Shown: positions 1 through 14,800, numbered from the stretch's first letter. The stretch is 64,000 nucleotides of DNA from Anniella stebbinsi (GCA_029215795.1 JARDYH010000003.1:91358609-91422608), one strand, 5' to 3'. Notes: generated by a model from the sequence alone, not told the origin. Program-made: numbers and translations.

Positions 1-2552
1 TTCACACTGAGTGCTAGGTCCAGAACAAAGGCTAGTGACTGGAGTAAGCCAACAAGATGACTGTGGAAAATAATTTAATCCTGGGGTGAGTGGGTGTTAG
101 ACTGTGTTCTTACCTTAACAAGTAAAGGCAGAGATAGCAGGGTGACCCCAGTTTGAGCAAAGTGAAATTATCCAAAGAAACAAAGTGAGAGAGAGGCCGG
201 GTTTCCAGTGGCCTAATCCGTGCTGCTGTTTGCCAGAGAAAGATTAGCTCTTTCTGAGCTCTTTCACTCGCTGCAGAGAACGTAATCAGCCTAATTAAAC
301 CTCTGAATATTTGATTCCAGGGTCCCCTGTTGCTCAGTGATTCAAGCCCTGCTGTTCTTAGTGTGTGTTAACAAATTGTTTGCCTTGTGGTGGGCTTATA
401 AAGTTAGAAAGCCATATCGGCTTTTGGAAGAGAGGTTGCTGTACATATAATAGAAAGCTCTATTCCATTTTGATGGAGACATGGGGAGTGGAGAGATCAT
501 TATAATTATTACAGGTAGTCTGGCTAAAAGTGTTTAGTTAAAATGAGTCTTCCCATCCCCTTTCTTTTCCTTTATTTATTTTTTTTAATCACATTTTCAA
601 ACTTTTAAATCAGAGGTGGGCAACCTCAGGCCCAGGGTGCAAATCTATCTCTCTTGTGGTCCCAATCTGGCCCTCCAGGAGTCCCCAGATGGCCACACCC
701 CTTTCCTGACTTTTGTACAGTTTTTTCCTCATTCTAAAGGATTCAGAGGCTTCTCCTAAGGCAGTAAGAGCTTTACGTCACAAAACACTGGTACATTTTG
801 TATTTTTGGTCTCCCGTCTTTTGCCTTTGCCCAGCCCCTTTTTGCCTTCATCCCCACCCACCACTGGAATGCGTCCCTCAAGAGCTTTTCCAAAACTGAA
901 TGCGGCCCTCAGGCTGAAAGAGGTTCCCCGCCCCTGTTTTACGTGTTGCCACTTTCATTCAGCATTCTCCAGCAATTCAGTTCTTGCCCAAGCAATAGGT
1001 CTTTTGTCAGGGTTGCAGAAGCTCAGTTCAGGCCACCTGGGGTCCCTATCCAGCCCTGGCCTCTGGGATTCCCCAGACGGACCGTCCTCTCCCTCTGGCC
1101 CCAGTTGCATGATCTCCAAGGCAGCAAAGACTTTGACTGGGAATACCTCTCAGCGAAGTGCCAGGAGAGGCGCAAAAATAGCAAAGGTCCCATAGCATCA
1201 TTTTGATAAACAAAGTATTTCGAGCCTAGATTGTCAGATGTATAGGAGGACGAGGCTCACGTACTCTTAAGAGCTGTGTAGAAAAGGGAATGGGGTCAGC
1301 AGCATCAGGCAACAGACGGGGCCACAGCAGGGCTCACCATTGATGGAGTAGCAGCCGCCACAGATGCCTGCCTTATCCTTCTGCTGCCCCCGAAAGGATT
1401 GAGCCTCCTCTGATAGAGTTTCCTTGTAACCTATGGCAGGGGCAGCTCCTCCTCCTCATCTGCTGCACATAAGGAAAGGCCAAACAGTGGCTCCTGAGGC
1501 TGCTATTGCCACACCAACATAGATTGATCATTCAAGGTGGGATGTGTGTCTCGAAGCAGCAGCTGTTGCTGCTGCTGCTGCTGCTAACTCGCCTGCCTTC
1601 TCCTACTTGCCACCATCCCCCAAAGGGCGAGCTAGCAGCAGCTACTCCCATTGACCACCCACCCACCCGAGAGCAGCTAGGAGCAGGCTCTGCAACCCAT
1701 CTTCTCTGTTTGTGAGGTTGACCAGTAATGTCACCAGTGTGCCACTGACATCTTGCGGAGGGCAACCCAAATCTGATGCCAATCCTGAGAGGGAATTTCA
1801 GCAGGTGTGGTTTTCCTTGCCCTTTCATTACACGCTGTATCCAAAAATGTCCTCTTTGTACATTATATGATGCTTTTAATATATGGCTTTGATACTGTTT
1901 ACTTTGTAATTGCAACTTCTTTGGTGAAAGCCATAAAATGTCGCATCTTAGTCACTCCTCTGCTAACATTATATGAAGAAATTCCTGCCTCCGTGACCCC
2001 TGTCATATCATGCTGCATGTGGAGGGCTGCCATTTTGTATTTCATGAGACCTGTTGGTCATGGCAGTATAATGGAACACAAGCCATTTTGAATATGGGGT
2101 GGTGGTCTGTAGGAAAGGAAAGGACTTTGTGGGCTTTAGGTTATGCAGCTCTGTCCCGTAAGGTATGTCTATTTAGAGAGCAATCAAGGGAAGGTTAGGT
2201 ATATCTAATTCCCATTGAATTCTATGGGATATTACATTCAGTGAAACTAAGGTGCACCCAACTCCCTTTGTCTTGTGCTTTTTATATACAAAATGCCCAC
2301 AGGGCTTTGCTCTTTTAGCTTCTGTGGAACGTTATTCAAAATATGTAGCTTTGTTATCAAGACTGGTATTAATAAATCTAGCTGAAGGCTCACTTGTTCA
2401 TAATGGGCTTTCTCTTTAAACCAAATCATTGATGTTGTTTTCTTCCAGTATCATCTTTTTGTTATTATTGAGTGTGAATGTGTGTGCGTTAATTGAAGAT
2501 GGGGTAATCTGAATGCATATTGACAGTCCCCATCCTCCACTTTTGCTTCTAG
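1..2552 (+). other. ITPR2: ITPR2 intron upstream of the first visible exon (partial)
   Basis: No exon was recognised before 2553. The stretch holds a hAT-like MITE (611-936), a related fragment (about 1010-1200), a short CTG trinucleotide run (1563-1585) and otherwise AT-rich unique sequence. Open frames here (up to 160 codons at 713-1195) lie over the repeats and have no recognisable domain. Confidence 0.7.
611..936. mobile_element. hAT-like MITE, 326 bp
   Basis: The ends are inverted: CAGAGGTGGGCAACCTC at the left and, reverse-complemented, CAGGGGCGGGGAACCTC at the right. The flanks TTTTAAAT (603-610) and TTTTACGT (937-944) match at 6 of 8 positions, as for a decayed 8-bp target duplication. 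CAGnGGTGGG ends with 8-bp duplications are typical of hAT elements. There is no transposase, so it is non-autonomous. Related sequence continues at about 1010-1200. Confidence 0.6.
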
Positions 2553-2660
2553 TTAGCTCGTCATAATAAAATATTGCAGCACATGCTGAAACCCGGGGCT
2601 GATCCAGAAGAAGGAGATGACGCTTTAAAGCACTACGCCAATCACACAGCCCAGATTGAG
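2553..2660 (+). CDS. ITPR2: ITPR2 exon 1 of window (end of cytosolic armadillo region)
   Basis: This exon has 36 codons in phase 0-0, with acceptor TTCTAG before 2553 and donor GTAAGG after 2660. It reads from [12 protein letters not shown] to NHTAQIE (fragment residues 1-36). LARHNK followed by an acidic, variable stretch and then HTAQIE is the conserved approach to the lateral domain that couples the cytosolic solenoid to the pore in IP3 receptors. The acidic insert ([10 protein letters not shown]) varies between isoforms and species. Its length is a multiple of three, so skipping would keep frame but break this coupling region. Confidence 0.95.
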
Positions 2661-5600
2661 GTAAGGGATTGCTTACTGAATAGAAAACATTTGTAGGCTA
2701 AGGCATTTTACTTTCTGCTGCATAGAAGACTCATTCCGACTGGTTTTTATCTGAAGAATAACACTTCGTCTCATCCAGCAAGGCAATTCTTACGTACATA
2801 TGACCAGAGCAAGCTGCTTTGTTCATGAGGACAGGAGAACGTTGTGCCAAATGGACCAGGAAATGGACAGTCTTTTAGTCTGTTTCCTTTCCTAGGTTTG
2901 TAGCTTTGAAGGCCCTAGCCCCAAGGTCTTAAAGAAGGTTTGCGTGGGAATCCTAGCATGTCAGAACAAATGTGCTGTGCAAATAAACCTGAAGTTTCAG
3001 CTTGTATCTCATGAGAAAGCTGGAGAAACTGACACGCCATTGCACACATTTATCCAGATGGTCAACCCTGAAACATTTTCATCAGCATAGCATGTTTTAG
3101 CATTTACTCAGGTTATTTTAATTGTTGACACTGCATACCAATTTGGGCCCCAACTGAAGCCATTTGTCAAACTTACCTAAATTTCAGGTGTTGACAGTGG
3201 AGAACCTGGACTGTCACAATCTTCTTGATTAAGTATTTGGATGGGAAAATGCTGAGACTCTTTGCTCGGGTTCTGAATGCTAATTGTAGGGAAATTGTGG
3301 TCCCGACAAGTAAACAAATTCATTCAGTGGGGAAAGACTTCATCCTGCATAATAATATCTGTCCTTTCTGTGCTTCCTTTCTGTACTTCCACCTTCACTG
3401 ATGAGTTGGATTCTGGGTGGCAAATTCAGAACTTAGGCACACTTTAAAGTTCATAGGCAGATGCAATTTGAGTCCCAGTGCATGAGGCCTCAGTCCAGTA
3501 GCATGTGTAAAATAAACAGAAAAGGCCCTCTAATTATGTGCACAGGGTATCTTTCCCTCACCACTGAGTGCCCATAGCAAGTGCTCACATATCTGGCATT
3601 AGGAGGAAGAGCTGTCACATCAGAGAGCATGGTTTCCAAGTAGACTTGAGCTCCAGAACCTCTCATTTTAGGAATTAATTACTGGAAGGGGAATATTTGG
3701 AGCTATAGTTTTAACTAAACTAATAACATTGTCCTGCTTGCATGGGACTCCTGTGGGAGCCTGTAGCTCATCTCTGTCTCCCCACATTATGTAGCATAAC
3801 TCAATGTGTGACAGCTGCAGAGACCACCTGCTTATGTGTGTAGGCACCACTCCCACAATTTAGAACCATTTGTCTTGAAGGGTGGTGGGCTGTCCTTGCT
3901 GGAAGTCTTCAAGCAGAGGCTGAAAAGCTATCTGTTGGGGATTCTTTAGCTCTGAATTTCCTGCATCGAGCAGGGGATGGACTAGATGGCCTATGATGTC
4001 ACCCATCCAACTCTACAGTTTTAATGTGCTCATCCAGTTTTCAGTTGGTCCTCTGACCAAATATAGGCACATGGACTTATGCATAGGTACACTTACTGCC
4101 ATGTGCAAGAGGGCAGGAGGAAATGGCTCACTCCCATGTCTCCTATGGACATGTAGATCTTGTAGTTCATGCGATGTAGACACAAATGTCTAATGACTGG
4201 TTGCAGTTTTATAAGGCAAAATAAATTTGCCGTTTTACAATTCATGTAATAATTATTTTTCAATTTTGTGTTTTTCTATAAACACTAGCAGTTTTGCTTT
4301 GCTTTTGAGATACGCCAGCCTTCCCCAACTTGTTACCCTCTAGGTGTGTTAGACTGCCATTGGCCATGCTGCCTGGGAATGATGGGAGTTGCAGTCCAAC
4401 ACATCTGGAGGGCACCAGGCTGGGGAAGGCTGGTGTATGCTGTTTTCTAAACATTCCTATCATCCTTTAGAAGCATGCTTGGGATTTTGGAGAGCAAAGT
4501 CATAGCCTTTTTCAGGATTCACAATAAATGGAGCTAAAAAATCCCCCACAGTGAAGCTTGCTGAACATCTGTAAAAGAACTACTGTGTCTTTGCTCCTTC
4601 CACCATCTCAAAATTAAGGAAATTTTCCCTGTTATTACTCGTAGACAAATGGTAACTGTGCCAAATTACATTGTCCTAGATTGTCTGGAAGGTGGATAGG
4701 ATTTAGCTGAATCTATCATCCACTTTGTCCCTTTTCTCCTTCCCATGTAAGCAGAAGCAGCAATTTGTATATGATATTCAAACCTTGTATACATCTGAGT
4801 GAGAAACCTGTATTTGCAGATTGTCCGTCATGATAGAACTATGGAACAAATAGTCTTCCCTGTGCCAAATATCTGTGAATTTCTGACGCATGAATCCAAG
4901 TACCGTGTGTTCAATACTACCGAGAGAGACGAACAAGGAAGCAAAGTGAATGACTTCTTCCAACAGGCTGAAGATCTGTATAATGAAATGAAGTGGCAAA
5001 AGAAAATCAGGAGTAAGTACAGGACTTACAAGTCCAAGAATTTGTCCGCTTGATAGCTGTCATTGAAATGGCAAGAGCCTGATCTCCAACTTAGAGAAAA
5101 TGAGCCTACTCCCCTGATCCTGAACTGAGTAAGTTTTCCCATCTTTAGTGCCGTTGTAACAGTCCTATGTCACTCACATACCAAAAACGAAAGAAAGAAA
5201 AAGAATCATTTGATGAAGTAATTTCAAAGTTGGAGCTGCTTTAGCTTCTATCTGTTAAAACGGCAATGGGGCCTGAAATGAGCATCTTTTCCTTTTTTCA
5301 ATATCCTCTACTCAACCATGGGTATAAACCGTGAGTTTAAATGATATGTCGAAGGATGGCATTAAGCAACACTCCGATTCTTGCTTTTGCATCTTAGAAA
5401 TATTTTCTTGTGTTAGAAAGGCCATGTGGAAAGTGTATCTGGTAAAGACAACAGTTGAGTCACATCAATAAGCATCTTTAAGACGCTGGTCTGGTTCAGA
5501 TGATCATCTAGACCATAGATGGGAATTTGCTATTGCAAACCATGGCCCTGCATGCTCCGCCTTCCTCTCCTCTCCTCGCCTGTTTTTTGTACATGGGGAG

Positions 5601-8600
5601 AAGAATGAAAGCTTCCATTTCCACTTTATAACAAACACAGTTCCATATTACATACACACTTGGGGAACTGTGGGTGGTTTACGATGATTAAAAACCTTAA
5701 AAATACAATATTATGAATAATAAAAGAACATTTTAGCTACAAACATATAAAAAGAGCAGACACACACATATCCAAACAATCCCATGACCTGATGAAAAAA
5801 CTATCTTATGCTGCCAAATCCCTGGGAGAAGAGAGAGAGTAGAGAATCTGGTGTGCCAGGCAGGCCTTGCTGGGGAGTTCATTCCATAATTGGGGGGCCA
5901 CCACTGAGAAGGCCCTTTCCCTTTTTGCCACCTTCCAAGCCTCGCTCAGATGAGGCACCTGGAGAAGGTCCTTGGACAATGAACATATACATGGGTAGGT
6001 TAATGCCAGGAGAAGTGCTCCATCAGGTACTGTGGTTCTGAGCCATTTAAGGGTTCATAGGTAAAAACCAGCACCTTAAGTTGGGCTTGGAAACATACAG
6101 GCAGCCAGTGCAAGCAGGCCAGAATCGGTGTTGTATGTTCCGCATTTTGCACAAGCTGCAGCTTCTGAACTGTATAGAAATGGAATAAATGAAATGAAAT
6201 CAGGAAGCATTGTCCAGAGAGGCTGATAGGTTAAAGCATTGCTTATGTTACATCCCCAGCCTCATGCATTCTGGATCTGAGGATGACTGGTTAAGCAGTT
6301 TCATCAGATAGAGTGCTAAACGATGCATTCTGTAAAGTTTATAGCATAAGCCATGTGCTGCGCAGTCCATTCCTCAACGCCCTCTGAAATCAAGTGGAGC
6401 TGATTCAGTAGACCATGTCGAGGCTCTGAGCTGACTTGATGTGTTTCCATGTGATGCTATGCAGAACAAAACAAGAGACTGTCATGTGAAATGATTCCAA
6501 AAACTTCTAGACCCAGAAATCAACAACAACTCATGCTTGGTCACAAGTGAAATCTCAGCACTTGATCTGAATGGACTCTAATTGCATTCAGTTAAGAGTG
6601 AGCCAAATAGATTTTGGTATATAAGTTTTCTACTTAAAGGCTGCAACCTATCTCTCTCCATGAAGAGCAGAATGCCAAGCAGTTTAAAAAACGGACTGTT
6701 TGTAGGATAGTCTGTATGGATTATTAATGGCTGGCTCTTTCAGCCTTAGTTCCCAAATTACTTCAGGATTCCTAAAGGTTTTATGTATATGGGAGATTCC
6801 CATGTTCAAGGTTTTTGAGAGCATAGTTCCTAAGAGTGAACCAGAAAGTCCCCAGTCCAAATATCACCCTATCAATGAACTCAGGCACACAACTCTTTTG
6901 CAGCCTTAGCCTCCTTTATAATTTGGGGATAGTAATACTGACCTATCTGGCTGAGATAATAATGGATGTGGATCATTTTAGAAATGTTTTATTATTTTGT
7001 GCCATCCCAGAAGCGAGATAGGAATTCCTTTAAAATGCAAGTACGACCAGCACAGTTTCTCAGGAGATGCAGATCGCCTGCTAACATGAGCCTTGTTCAA
7101 GCGTTCCGTTTCTGGTCCCCCCCCACCCATACACTGCCATCACCCTCAACTCATGGAGGATGACTCTCTGAAGTGAAGAACCTCCTGTATCCATGGAGGC
7201 TCCTCACCTGAACCAGAAGCTGGAAAATCAGTGTTGTGGCTCATATGGACAGCCTCCATGGATACAGAAGGCTCTCCTCCAGATTGTTGCCTTTCACAAC
7301 TTGAGCATTCCTTCTCCTCGCATGTTGGGAATCACCAGGAACAGAGCACATAAATATGGCTATGATGTCACATTTGTGGGTGGGAGTGAAAACAAAACAA
7401 AGCAAGGCCATTTTCACCAGCAATCTGTTCTACTGCATGGGTGAGCAACTTGTAGCCCTCCAGATGTTTTGGCCTACAATTCCCATGATCCTTCACCTTT
7501 AGCTATGTTGGGTAAGCTGACAGAAGGTGTAGGTTGAAACATTTGGAGGGCTGCATGTTGCCCACTCCGATCTAGCATAATGACCTTGTCTGGCCATGGC
7601 TCTCCAAGGCCTCATTTCATTATGGGAATGGGCCCAAAATTTGTTTCATTTCAAACCTTCTGAGGCCCTCAGAAGTTTTAGTTATTTGCTAAGTTTTACA
7701 TTAGTTGATTTCACTGAAGTCATCCCATCCACTGCAGGGCTGACCCAAGACATTTTGCTGCCTATGCAAAATGGCGTCCCCTCCCATTCCACATACAGAA
7801 GCCAACTAGAGTGATCATTGAAACTTGCTTCCACACTGCCAATGGGCCATAGCCCACCACCGCACCTGAGGACAGCAAGCTAGTCCTCAGGCGTAGCCTG
7901 TCCTTCAACACCTCACTGTTGCCTCCCTCTCAGCATCTGCCGCCTAAGACTGCCACCTCTGCCTAATGACAGAGCTGGTCCTGATGCACTGTTTCCTGGA
8001 AGCTGTTACTTTTGGGTAAATGTAATTTTTGCTGCCTTCTTGTCATGATGTTCTTCCCTCCCTTCCTAGATAATCCAGCTCTGTTCTGGTTCTCCCGGCA
8101 CATTTCCCTCTGGGGAAGTATATCATTCAATCTGGCCGTTTTCATCAATCTAGCAGTAGCTCTTTTCTACCCATTTGGAGATGACGGAGATGAAGGTAAG
8201 TCGTTTCTCTTCTAAATGTTCAAAACTCCATAAAACTTTCCATTGCTAGGGGAAATAAAATAAAATACAAGTAAACAGCATCAAACAGTTCCATAAGTAA
8301 TCTGTGGTCAGGAAACCCTTCAAGTGTATAAATATCTTTTCCTGTTGGCAGAAGTTGTAGAGCAGAGATAGGGAACCTCTTTCAGCCCAAGGGATGAATT
8401 TGATTTAAAGGAGCTCTCGGTGGTGGGTGGGGCAAAAGGCAAAAGGGGCAGGGCCAAAACACCAAACATATCAGCATATTGTATCTTAAAGCTCTTACTG
8501 CCAGTAATTAAGCCTTTGGAGAGGATTTCAGATTTAGAGAATGGGAAAAACTATGCTAAAGCTGGAAAACCACCTAACAATCAGCAGTTGGGTGAAATGA

Positions 8601-11600
8601 GGAGAGGCCTGGGGAAGGGGTGTGATCGTCTGGGGAACCCCAGAGGGTCAGTTTGGGACCCCAGGAGGGCTGGATTGGGATTTCGGGCTTGAGGTTCCCC
8701 GCCCTTATTGCAGGCACGAAATTACAGAGTAGGGGTATCAAAACAGAGAAGTCCTCTGTGCCACCACACCACCTATATACTAGGCCTGGTCGTGAGCACC
8801 CCTTCTCAAGACAAGCGCCACCACTTGAATAAACCTGAGGGAAGGGCAAAATAACACTACCTTTCCCCTCTCTGTGAGGGAACAAGGCGAAGACGTTGGG
8901 AAATAGGTTCTGCCTGTGGATGTTGTGAGCTAACGCTTTGTTTAGGTGTATCTCATTAATACCTATGTTGAAGCAGGTGAGGAATCCGAGTGAACACGTG
9001 GTTTTATGGTAACAAACCAAAGAAAAGTCTATTGTACATGAACAAAACTTTGTTATTGTCAATGTAAACCAAACTTGCTTATTGCATTTAATATCACAAC
9101 CATTCTAGTCTCCTAGTAATATAACTCCTTTCACTCCTCATGTAACTCCTGACCAACAACTACCCTTTACTCTCCACACTCTCCTCCAACGAACTCCCCT
9201 CACCCTCCTACCAACCTTTTTAAAATCTTTTTTAACTCCTCCCCCTCTTTCCCCCAGCATCATCAGCCACACCCTAGGCACTCTCTAGACTCACACAGTC
9301 AGACATACTTAGGGAACAGAATGTGGGGTATCGCCACAGCCTCCTACTGTGTCTTAGGTAGTCTGTCCACGGTAAATGAGAATGCATGGAGCAAGGCTAA
9401 GAGTAGAAATCTTAAAGGAAGGAAAGGAAGGTGTATTGTAAGGTGGTGGGGGAGCTGTACCATAATTATGCAGGACCCAAACCATTGAATAATAAAAGTA
9501 ACTAAAAATAACTCGTTTCTTGAGTTGTGCCAACTGAAGCAGCAGTGCTGAAGAATCGGAATTTGTGTGCTATTCTTCCAAAATAATTCAGAACAAATAT
9601 GCTTGATTTTTATGTTTATGTAAGGTTCTAACTCATTTTGAGTTTTGAGATTAAGTAAATTAGATCTATGTTGTGCTCCAGTATATGATCAAAATGAATG
9701 TGTTCTGTTGATTTAAGGACTTGTTCAAATTTGGGAGATACGATTTTTTTTTTAATGTTGGGTGGTGCGATGCTGATAATCATTAAATGACAAGTTTGGA
9801 GTAAGGATGCTTGAGAAGTTCTGGAACTCACTCACCTGACCTGCAGCCCCTGAATCATGTTGCAGGTCAGAACATGGGGCAATATTGAACTGTGTCATTC
9901 CATTAGAACAAATGATGTTACACTGTCGAAAAACGTTGCCAGACCTACACCTTGTGTCAAATAATTATGATACCATCATGGTGACGCTATATCCCTCTTC
10001 CACAGTTATACCTCGTAGGACACACAATGACATTTGATGCATTGTTTCAGATAATGTGGAATAAAAATCAGAAAATAATAGCATGAAAGCAGTATATGGA
10101 ATGTGTAGTGTGCCCCAACAGTACACTTCAGTACTGTTATCAAGCAGATCTAGCCTAGGTTCTGAACTATGCGTAAGAGGAGAATCCAGTGGAAAGATTC
10201 GGCAGAGCTTCACTGGTGCTCTTTGAGTTTGTGGAATGACACTGTTGGTCTGCTTCAGAATCCACCTTCCTCCTGAATCGTATGAGGTAGTCCACAGGCT
10301 GCCTTTTAAAACCTTTCCCCATTTTTTAAACAGTTCAAGACTCTTGGAACAGCTAGACAGCTTGAGAATGGGTTTTCCAAAGCTAAACAGCTTGCGAATG
10401 AGTTTTTCAAAAGCTCCAGGGAGGATGGGAAGAGATGTTTCCCCTCCCTTTTGCTTTGTACAGAAAAAACTATAATGGCTGTTGCCATTGGCACATGGGG
10501 GCAGCCATCTTTTTTCCCATGTACAGTTCAAGGGAGAGATGGCCATGATTTAGGGATGTATGAGAATTTGTTCCTGCTCGCAACCCCAAACGCAATTAGG
10601 AACACAATTCTCTGGACATTTCTACGATTTCCAAAACTTGCATTCATGTTCAAAAGTTCACACTTGTGCAAATACACACTTGTGAAAATACCCATTTTGC
10701 GCAAGCGCACATCAGTGCAAATACCACCCAAATCCACATTTCCACACTTTAGCCTAAAGAGGACTACTCGTCTTTATATATATTAACAAAATCTCCACAC
10801 ATTTAAGAATGCATATTTTTCCTGATTGGAAAAAAAAAGGCCCTCATGTACGGGAATGCAAACGAGGCAAAATGAGCTTCGAGGAAGAATTGAAGAGCCT
10901 CAACAAGCTTGGGCACTGCATGTTCGCTCATCCCTGAGCACATCATCACTTGCCAACCTCCCTGGAGCTTTCAGGAGGGGCCATTTGCAAGGCACACGGC
11001 AGCTGCTGCACTGCCTGGCTGTTTCAAGAGGGTAGAGCTTGTTCAAAGGGTTGTGTGCTTTTTCTTTCTGCAATCTGCACATAAAGACGCGGGAATGGTC
11101 TTTGTAATGGTCATGTGGAAAATTGACATGGAATGAACCATCCCCTATTTTGAACTCAGCTATCCGCTACTCCTTGAGATGGACTTCCTTTTTCATTTTA
11201 ACTCAGAAAGTCCTCTGCTTTCAATAAGTGTGTGCATGTTGGTTAAGATGCTCGTACCCTGAAGGGGCATCTGATTGGCTCCTGCCATATGCTCATTTTG
11301 GTTGCCCTATTCGCTGCAGCTGAATAGTCATGTGCTCTTGGGATTGCAGAAGTACATTAAAAGGAATCCCAGGGCCAAAAAAACATGTGCCTCTGCCCCA
11401 AGGCCAGCTATGGGGGAGGGTGAGCAAAGAGAAAGGTCTCTTCTAGTTTGGAACCAGTTTTTTTGTACGGGAGAGTCGGGGCGGGGAGAGCGTCTTATGA
11501 CCCTTCTAATCACAGCCACACCGATATCAATTGTTCACCACATTCTAATTATATTAAATTGGGCTCGAAAGGTTGGATGAAGCACAGAAATGGGGGGGCT

Positions 11601-11751
11601 GTACCAGCACTGAAGTAGCAGCTTTAGTTATGAAGAATGCTTAAATTAACTAGACAACCGTGCAGAGGAATGTTAATACCTACAGATTGTATGCTGGAGG
11701 GGGGGGGAAGAAGAGACTCCCCAACCGAGAGGGAAGGAGGGAGGGAGGGAG

Positions 11752-11805
<54 letters not shown>

Positions 11806-14800
11806 CCTCTATGTAAGAGCCAGTTTATACGTACAAAGTGCCAAAGCCTTTCCTGGCGTGCTCCCCACTTCATGTAGGAGGTGGCAATGGCCTGTTTGAC
11901 TGCTCTCCCATGGACAAAATTCTGCATATAAAAACATTTAAAAATAAACAAGGAAGAAACAGCAGGTCAAGAAGAAGGTGTTTAGCCAAGCATTTACTCT
12001 GCCATGCTCTCTTTCTATATGCAGGGATTTGTTTCGTTTTTACTTTAGAGGGGGCTTACAGAGATGCAGTCCTCCTTTCCCCCAATACAATCGAGAAAAA
12101 AAGAGAAGAAGCTTTCTCCAATTCATTCCATTGCATGTACAAACTAGTCTCGAGACTTGGTAAAATCTACCATTGATTTTTCAAAAATGCATGGTTTTTG
12201 CCTGTATCTTTCATGGCTTTGGGGGTACTTATGAGGATGGAACCATAAGGGACAAGCGCCCTTGGTTATGCGGTGACTCTTCGTCAATTGCTTTGTTGAT
12301 GATGCATGATCTATGACCTGGAAAGACCCACCACCACCATGTGGACTGCAAAGTGAGGTCATTCTCCAGGCCACTCCACTTTAATCATCGGCTCAGCCAG
12401 CCTGCCAATAGGAGTGTTTGTAATTGTCAAGGGTGGTGGAGGAAGTATTAATGAGGAGCACATGTTTCTCTTTGAAATTGGACTCATTCCAGTGATGGTG
12501 GTTCACATGAACTATCAGGTGAAAGTCATTTCTGGTCACATTACTCACTGGACTCATTATGAACCTGTGACCTAGAGGTGGAAGGGTTTATATCCCTTTA
12601 CCAATCCCTTTAGTAATCCAGTTAAAGTTTAAACTGAGCATGTTTAAAAGCAGCTTTTGCTAGTCTGCAGCTTTTTGTGATAGGGTGTGAAATTCTTCCT
12701 TCTTCCTGTGAGCTATGATAAAATGGAGACAGAAACATGTGTACTATTCTCTTGACCCCAGTCCCAGTCTTTTATATGGGGATAATAATACTGGCTTACT
12801 TTACAGAGTGGTTGCAACAATTAGTAGTACATATAAAACACCCAAACACTTGAAATGTGTCATATAAATGTTGTAGTTGTCATCATTGTTGTAGTAGTTG
12901 GTGATGATGGTGATGATGATAGTGTTCCCTTTATAGTCATTATTATTCTGGTTACTAAGGTTAGCAGGTTTTCCTGGGTATCAGATTTTTGTAAAAGCTC
13001 ATGATGGGAGGAGTCATTGCAGTGGGAAGGTGGTGGATAGGGAAAGAGTTAAGGATCCCCCCCACTACCTCCATCTTCTCCACTAAAAGTCCTGTAGCTG
13101 CTTTTTCCTAAGAGAAGCAACTTTTGAGGTTTTGTTACACAGATGTAACTAGACCCTGGAATGGCTTTAAAGGGGGATTGGATAAAGTCATGGTGCATCG
13201 TTTTCTCAGTGGCCATTAGCCATGAAAACTAAAGGGAACCTCCAAGTCTGAAAGCACTGTACTGTGAAATATCAGACGGTGGAACCAGGAAACAGGGGAG
13301 GGATGTTGCTTCTATGCCCTGCTTGTGTGATTCCCAAAGGCAAATCCAGCTGGCTACTTTTGTAAATAGAATGCTGAGCTAGATGGGCTATTGATCTGAT
13401 CCAGCGCAGCTTTTTCTTGTATTCTTAACCTGCAGTCGGCCCTGAAGGAGGGACAGATGGCCGGGGGTGGGAATGGATTGATGTGCTAAGTGTTTTTCTC
13501 TCCACCTCCTCACTTGACTCACCCAAGCCTCATGTGGTTGTGGTTCCCCTTTCTCTTTCTGACCACAGATCTAGTCTCCCAAACACGACAGCATGAGTGT
13601 AACACCTGGGTCAAGCGGCAGCAGACGTTGCTGGGGGCGGGGAAAGAAAAGAGAAGGGGAAATCACAGTTTAACTAATTTGCTCCTTTCTTCCCCAACTC
13701 TCTCTCTCTGTCCTCTGCCACACTCACGAGCAAAACTGAGCAGCACAATGCAAGCACCATTAAGGGAGAGGCAAGTGATGGCAGAGGAAGGTTGGGCAAA
13801 GAGGGGAAGGCATTGCCCTCAGCCATCTAGCCCCTTCTTCAGTGATTCCTGGACTTTAATTGTCTAGATCAAAAGTCACCCCAGAAACCAAACATAGATC
13901 TTCAATCCCCATACTGCTCAGGTGAAAAAGCCAGACAGCTGGCAACATTTATTGTAGGTTATCTACTACCTGTTTTTATTTAACTCCCCTTTAGTGCATT
14001 TTATGGTTGATGAATTCTGATACCTCACTTATTTTTCACCATTTTGCAGTGGGTGCTCACGAAAATAACATTCATGCTGTGAAACCTGAGCTAGATCGAC
14101 ACATCATGGGGTCCTTCCTGGGCAGATTTAACGTTGGAAGAATATGTTGTGCAGAGAGCAAAGTGTTGAATGATCTCAGATTTTTGGAAAGTGAATTTAC
14201 AAGCAATCCTTCGTACGTTCATTGAGAGATATGTCCAATTGCGTTCAATGGAGCTTATTCCCACGTAAATGTGTATATAGGATTACAGCCGTAGCCCGTA
14301 ATCCCAGTACAAAATTACTAGGACCTAAGCATCACTGAACGCCATGGGACTTGTTAACATACAATGGGGATTTATTTACACAAAAACATTCATAGGTTTG
14401 TATTGTTAATTACCTGTCTGTAAGATTGGAACCTCACTAGGGGGGAAATAATGGCCCAGCCTGTTAAAGTGCTTTTACAGCAGCCTGCTCTGCAGATATC
14501 AGCAAGTAAAGTTTTTCACTGCATGGAGAAAACCATTATCAGCTGTTAGTGCCTGCAGAGCACAGTGTTGTTCATGGGTTCATCTACTAGTTTAGTTGGC
14601 ATCTTGTTCTCTCCATCCACTACACTATTTATTATTTATTTATTTATTTATTTTATTACATTTGTATACCTCCCCATAGCTGAAGCTCTCTGGGCGGTTT
14701 ACATAAGATTAAAACAATTAAAAACAATATACAAAAATTAAAACAGCAAAAACTATTACAGTTCTCAGTCTGAATAAGAAAGGGTCAGTGGAAGCCATTA

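Larger units (their letters stand above)
2661..4819 (+). other. ITPR2: ITPR2 intron 1 of window
   Basis: The intron is 2159 nt, GTAAGG to CAG. It contains a CR1 3' end (about 3870-4022) and a fold-back MITE (4316-4432). The rest shows no recognisable feature. Confidence 0.85.
5013..8069 (+). other. ITPR2: ITPR2 intron 2 of window
   Basis: The intron is 3057 nt. It contains an L2-type LINE fragment on the minus strand (about 5680-6180), a MIR-like SINE (6896-7010), a 21-bp inverted repeat (7181-7271) and a fold-back MITE (7441-7568). No further feature is supported. Confidence 0.85.

Noticed and set aside
8574..9062. 162-codon open frame on the minus strand
   Set aside because: It partly overlaps the hAT-like fragment at 8363-8706 and has no known motif. 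An unidentified retroelement remnant is possible but not supportable.
9965..10546. 193-codon open frame on the minus strand
   Set aside because: It has no recognisable domain, no splice-consistent neighbours and low-complexity composition, and it lies in an intron with repeats. It is best explained as chance.
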